52,548 nt of DNA from Actinocrinis puniceicyclus (lineage in GTDB: Bacteria > Actinomycetota > Actinomycetes > Streptomycetales > Catenulisporaceae): NCBI RefSeq assembly GCF_018283645.1, contig NZ_JAGSXH010000035.1:1-52548 (forward strand), given 5' to 3'. Position numbers and translations under genes: made by a program. Positions 49,427 through 52,548 of this stretch are shown in pieces; the first letter of the stretch is position 1; every line of letters begins with the position of its first letter. The notes beneath the pieces were generated by a model. It did no database searches. It was not told the DNA's origin and was given only the letters and a program-made list of their open reading frames with translations.

Positions 49427-50161
49427 TCAGTAAGTTGCTACGGCGCGCGGATACGGACCCTCCGTCCCATGGCAACGCAAGAGCCGTCCGGCGGCGGCAC
49501 CGTGCGGCCGTCGGCCGTCGGCCGTCGGACGAGGATTTGCCGCGGCGCTGCCCGTCCGGCCTTGATCGCGGTCAGCTGCGATCTGGCTCAGGCCCGCGTA
49601 CACGGCGGCGGTCAGCGCCGCGTGCGCGGCGGTACGCGCGGGCTGGGGCGCGAGCGTGACGCCCAGGTGCGTCGCCAGGTCCGGCAGGACCAGCGGACAC
49701 CCGTCTCCGAGCAGGTGATGGGCGAGCGCCGCAGTGTCCACCAGTTCTGTCGACCTCAGGGTCGGGCAACGCCCGCCGTGCCGACCGATCAGCTTCGTCA
49801 ACTCCGCAGCCTGGTGGGTGGCGAGCAGATAAGGCGGGACGGCCAAATGGCGTTCCAGCATGCCGAGCGTTACCGCAGCCGGCGTCTGCTCCAGCACCTG
49901 GTCGAGCGGCAGGCCGCAGCACTCGGCGATTGCCGCGGCGGCCATCCCGGCGTGTAGCGCGCAGCGCAGCCTACCGACAAGCATGTAGCGGTCATCCGTA
50001 GGGCGCAGCGCGACCACAGCCAAGTCGATGCGGTGGTCCAGCCCTCCATCGGGCACCTCGAGTGCGACCGCGAGGACCGTGGACATGGGAATATAAGGGC
50101 GCGGCGACGCCGGTTCCGCCGGCGCCGGCTGCGAGGCGCAGATTGCTGACACAGTGCTCAT
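49427..50161 (-). CDS. DnaQ-like exonuclease-fold protein, catalytic residues apparently lost
   Basis: 244 residues from ATG 50161, which overlaps the ligase stop as ATGA. The pattern of strands and helices follows the 3'-5' exonuclease fold of the DNA polymerase III epsilon type: IDLAVVALRPTDDRYM, IAECCGLPLDQVLEQTPAAV, YLLATHQAAELTKLIGRHGG, STELVDTAALAHHLLGDG and a final ARTAAHAALTAAVYAGL. The first acidic pair is LALEV without the aspartate, and the final HxAxxD has alanine in place of the last aspartate. It may therefore be a binding or regulatory protein rather than a nuclease. Co-transcription with a ligase and permease is unexplained. Confidence 0.45.
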   Translation of the reverse strand: MSTVSAICASQPAPAEPASPRPYIPMSTVLAVALEVPDGGLDHRIDLAVVALRPTDDRYMLVGRLRCALHAGMAAAAIAECCGLPLDQVLEQTPAAVTLGMLERHLAVPPYLLATHQAAELTKLIGRHGGRCPTLRSTELVDTAALAHHLLGDGCPLVLPDLATHLGVTLAPQPARTAAHAALTAAVYAGLSQIAADRDQGRTGSAAANPRPTADGRRPHGAAAGRLLRCHGTEGPYPRAVATY

Positions 50162-51600
50162 GAGCGGCTGAACCCTCGTTCGCGTTCAAGGTCGCTGACC
50201 CGGCGCTGGTGATAGTCGGCCTCGTGCCACGCCGCCTGTGCGTAGTGCGTGAGCACGTCCGCGCCCAGCAGTTCGGCCGCTTCCGCCGAGTCGTGCATCC
50301 GAGCGGCGGCCTCGGACAGCGTGCGCGGCATCCGAGTGGCGTGCGGGTCGTCGTAGGCGTTGGCCGCTACGGGTTGCTCCTCCAGCGGCAACTTCTGCTC
50401 GATCCCGTGCACCACGGCGGTGATCAGCGCGGCGGCGGCGAGGTGCGGTTGCGCGTCGGCACCGGGGATGCGGCACTCGATCCGTCCCGATCCACCGGCG
50501 CCCAGGACTCGCAGGGCGCAGGTGCGGTTATCGTATCCCCAGCTCAGGGTGGTGGGGGCGAACAGCGGCGAGGTGTCGGTGTGCAGGCGCTTGTAGGAGT
50601 TGACGTTCGGCAGCATCAGGACGGCCACCTGGTTGAGCGTGGCCAGGCACCCGGCGACGGCGTGGCGGCCGAGGTCGGTGAGCCGTCCGTGCCCGTCGAC
50701 CAGCGGGTTGCGCCCTTCGTCGTCGAGCAGGGAGAGGTGCAGGTGGCAGGAGTTACCGTCGCGGCCGGTGAACGGTTTGGCCATGAACGTCAGCGCCATC
50801 CCGGTGTGCTCGGCGGCCTGGTGCGCCAGTAGCTTGTAGACGGCGTGCTGGTCTGCGGACATCATCGGCTCGCCGTGGCGGAAGGTGACCTCCAGCTGTC
50901 CCGCGCCGGCCTCGGTCTTGATTCCCTCCAGCGGCAGCCCGGTGGCGTAGCTGGTTTCCCGGATCCGGTCGATCAGGGCGGTGAGTCGGGCCGGGTGGGT
51001 CAAGGCGTAGTCGGTGTTGTGGTCCGCGGCCGGCGGCAGGTCACGCCAACCGCGCCGGGCCGCGCCCTGGTAGTCGATGTCGTAGACCATGGCCTCGGAC
51101 TCGACCCCCAGCGAAGCGGTCAGGCCGAGATCGGCGAGGCGGTGCAGTTGGCGGGCGAGCACTGCGCGCGGCGCCACCGGGATCGGGCGGCCCTGCCGGT
51201 CGCAGGGGTCAGCCAGCACCAGTGCGGTGCGCGCCGCCCAGCCGGCGATGCGCAGCGTCGCCTCGTTCGCCCGTAGCCAAACGTCCCCTGCGCCGTGCTC
51301 CCAGCCGCCGAACGCGAACCCGGGCAGCACTCGCATATCCGGGTCCGTGGTCAGCAGGTACGCGGCAGCATGGGTACCGCTCCCCAGCACGTGCGCGGCG
51401 AAGTACCCGGCGTCGTACGCCTTGCCACGCAGCAGCCCACTGGGGCCGGGAACGGCCACCAGTACGGTGTCGATCTCGCCGCTGTCTGTCTTTTCCAATA
51501 GTTCGTCCGGGCTCAGCACGCCCTGCGGCGTGCCCTCGGCGTGGCGGTCCACCGCAGGGCTCGACTGCCCATCTGCAGCCGCGGTCATCGCAGTGCTCAT
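50158..51600 (-). CDS. Glutamine-synthetase-family ligase (probable gamma-glutamyl-amine ligase)
   Basis: 480 residues from ATG 51600. Active-site segments of the GS fold are present: GVESEAMVYD, KTEAGAGQLEVTF, HLHLSLLD, NSYKRL and RIECRIPGADAQPHLAAAAL. Compared with GlnA it lacks the typical adenylylation-site region and is of the length usual for PuuA-like enzymes that link glutamate to polyamines or ethanolamine. The permease 5 bases upstream supports an amine-uptake and glutamylation role. The exonuclease-fold gene overlaps its end. The substrate cannot be inferred from sequence. Confidence 0.85.
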   Translation of the reverse strand: MSTAMTAAADGQSSPAVDRHAEGTPQGVLSPDELLEKTDSGEIDTVLVAVPGPSGLLRGKAYDAGYFAAHVLGSGTHAAAYLLTTDPDMRVLPGFAFGGWEHGAGDVWLRANEATLRIAGWAARTALVLADPCDRQGRPIPVAPRAVLARQLHRLADLGLTASLGVESEAMVYDIDYQGAARRGWRDLPPAADHNTDYALTHPARLTALIDRIRETSYATGLPLEGIKTEAGAGQLEVTFRHGEPMMSADQHAVYKLLAHQAAEHTGMALTFMAKPFTGRDGNSCHLHLSLLDDEGRNPLVDGHGRLTDLGRHAVAGCLATLNQVAVLMLPNVNSYKRLHTDTSPLFAPTTLSWGYDNRTCALRVLGAGGSGRIECRIPGADAQPHLAAAALITAVVHGIEQKLPLEEQPVAANAYDDPHATRMPRTLSEAAARMHDSAEAAELLGADVLTHYAQAAWHEADYHQRRVSDLERERGFSRS

Positions 51601-51605
51601 CGCGG

Positions 51606-52385
51606 TCAGACCATCTCGTCCTGGATCCAGGCGGCCTGCGCCGCGCTCATGGTTGCCACCGGCGCGTCGTAGGCGCGCCGCCGCCCCCACCACCACAGCT
51701 GCTCGATTACCAGGGTGACCAGCAGCGCGATCCCGGCGTAGGGAAGGTTCTTGTGGGTGATCGGGCTGCCCTGCGGCGCAATCACGACTAGGCAGGCGAC
51801 GGTTATCCAGACCAGCGCGATTCGCGCGTACCAGGGGCCTGCCGTGCCGCGGTTCCACGGTCCAGGGACGAAGCGGTCGTGGCGGTGGCGAAGCCGCAGG
51901 TAGATCGGTACTGCGTAGGCGGGCAGTAGCCCGATCACGTTGATAGACACCACATTGTTGAGCACCGTGCTGCCCCATAGCCCCGGCAGCGTGAGGGCGA
52001 AGCCGAGCGCGACTGAGAGCCACACCGCGTTCACCGGCACCCGTGTGCGCGACGAGACGCGGCTCCACCAGCGGTGCCCCGGGATCGCCTTGTTACGCCC
52101 GGAGAACGCGAACACCTGCCTCGATGCGGCGGTGACGACGGCAACCCCGCAGAACACCTGCGCACCTAGGGCTACACCCAGCGCGACCTGGCCCCAGGCA
52201 GAGCCGAGGGCGTCGAGGAAGATTTGCGCGGCTGCCCCCAGGCTGGAGCCTAGCTCCGCGTCATAGTCGCGGATCGCGAACAGCAGCGCGCCGATCAGCA
52301 TCACGCCGGCCACCGCTGAGACCCAGATCGCGCGCAGAATCGCCCCGGGCACCGTGTCCGCGGCCGAGCGGGTCGGGTCTGTGTC
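51606..52385 (-). pseudogene. Amino acid/amine APC permease, N-terminus removed
   Basis: The frame reads DPTRSAADTVPGAILRAIWV then seven or so membrane helices with VASFSGRN-like and YLRLRHRHDRFVPGPW segments, and a short tail WIQDEMV. It is the C-terminal half of an APC-type permease. Upstream of about 52385 the sequence changes and belongs to an IS end. An internal GTG at 52352 could be used as a start but would yield half a transporter. It ends five bases before the ligase gene, so ligase expression may also be affected. Confidence 0.7.
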
Positions 52386-52438
52386 TCTTTTGGTGGGCTT
52401 TGGTCTATTTGGAGTATCGGCGAATCAGGGGTCGGACT

Positions 52439-52548
52439 TTAGGGCGTGTCGCCGGTTTTCACTCCGGCGGCCGAGTCCCGCTCCGGGTGCAGTCGGCCGT
52501 CGAAGGCCATCTCGAAGGCGTTGAGGACCGGCTTCCACCGGTTCGACC
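52439..52548 (-). pseudogene. IS256-type transposase C-terminus (runs off the window)
   Basis: The reverse frame ending at TAA 52439-52441 reads SNRWKPVLNAFEMAFDGRL followed by HPERDSAAG and KTGDTP. The WKxxLNxFxxxFxxR pattern is typical of mutator-type (IS256) transposase ends. The gene extends beyond the window, so whether it is intact is unknown. It is the likely cause of the truncated permease; the element end would lie between 52385 and 52439. Confidence 0.5.

Noticed and set aside
1-52548. CRISPR array
   Set aside because: No regularly spaced direct repeats were seen.

Overview
The base composition is very GC-rich. The gene families (SARP regulator, DIP1984-family protein, tyrosine-recombinase integrase with an XRE partner, IS21/IS5/IS110/IS256 transposase remnants) and the common GTG/TTG starts with ATGA or GTGA overlaps point to an actinomycete, probably Streptomycetales-like. 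Most of the window is accessory DNA: a chain of mobile elements and one large defence island. Species identity cannot be read from the sequence alone. Layout. (1) 77-3936: a SARP regulator divergent from a 44-residue secreted-peptide gene, followed by SdpA-like and SdpB-like membrane proteins and a double-GNAT acetyltransferase. This looks like a compact relative of the sporulation-delaying-protein (Sdp) peptide system. (2) 4135-4598: decayed IS5-type and IS110-type transposase ends. (3) 4691-6417: a repeat-rich membrane protein whose first 83 codons lie in another frame. (4) 6485-10101 plus 21995-22102: the front end of an integrated element. It has an attachment core made of the 3' half of tRNA-Lys(TTT), an integrase, an XRE regulator, two small helix-turn-helix proteins and a winged-helix replication-type gene. 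That last gene is split by an insertion. (5) 10102-21994: three mobile elements inside each other. An IS21-type element (istA, a small coupled gene, istB; 5-bp target duplication ACTGG) is interrupted inside istB by an element carrying serial tyrosine recombinases of the RIT type with 34-bp perfect inverted repeats. That element is interrupted, exactly at the LRHT-motif codons of one of its recombinases, by a Tn554-like element (three recombinases, a DUF6262/TnpC-like protein and a YunG-family cargo gene) bounded by a 6-bp TGTGCC core. (6) 22222-22707: a DIP1984-family gene. (7) 23021-48878: an apparently complete Dpd 7-deazaguanine DNA modification and restriction island. Restriction-side genes dpdE-F-G-H-I-J-K-D form one tightly coupled minus-strand operon. 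preQ0 synthesis genes queC-queE-queD-folE2 form another minus-strand operon upstream, with a decayed IS3-family copy between the two. The modification side (a putative dpdC, dpdB, dpdA and a second dpdB) is transcribed the other way from a 114-bp divergent promoter region. (8) 49427-52548: an amine or amino-acid permease (cut by an IS256-type transposase end at the window edge), a glutamine-synthetase-family ligase and a degenerate exonuclease-fold protein. How the parts work together: FolE2, QueD, QueE and QueC should make preQ0 from GTP. DpdA with DpdB inserts preQ0 into DNA in place of guanine, and a DpdC-type protein can convert it to the amide form. The DpdD-K proteins (three helicases, an ATPase, a PLD nuclease-like protein and three proteins of unknown role) are the restriction side acting on unmodified DNA. 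The remaining regions are independent modules that accreted around this island.
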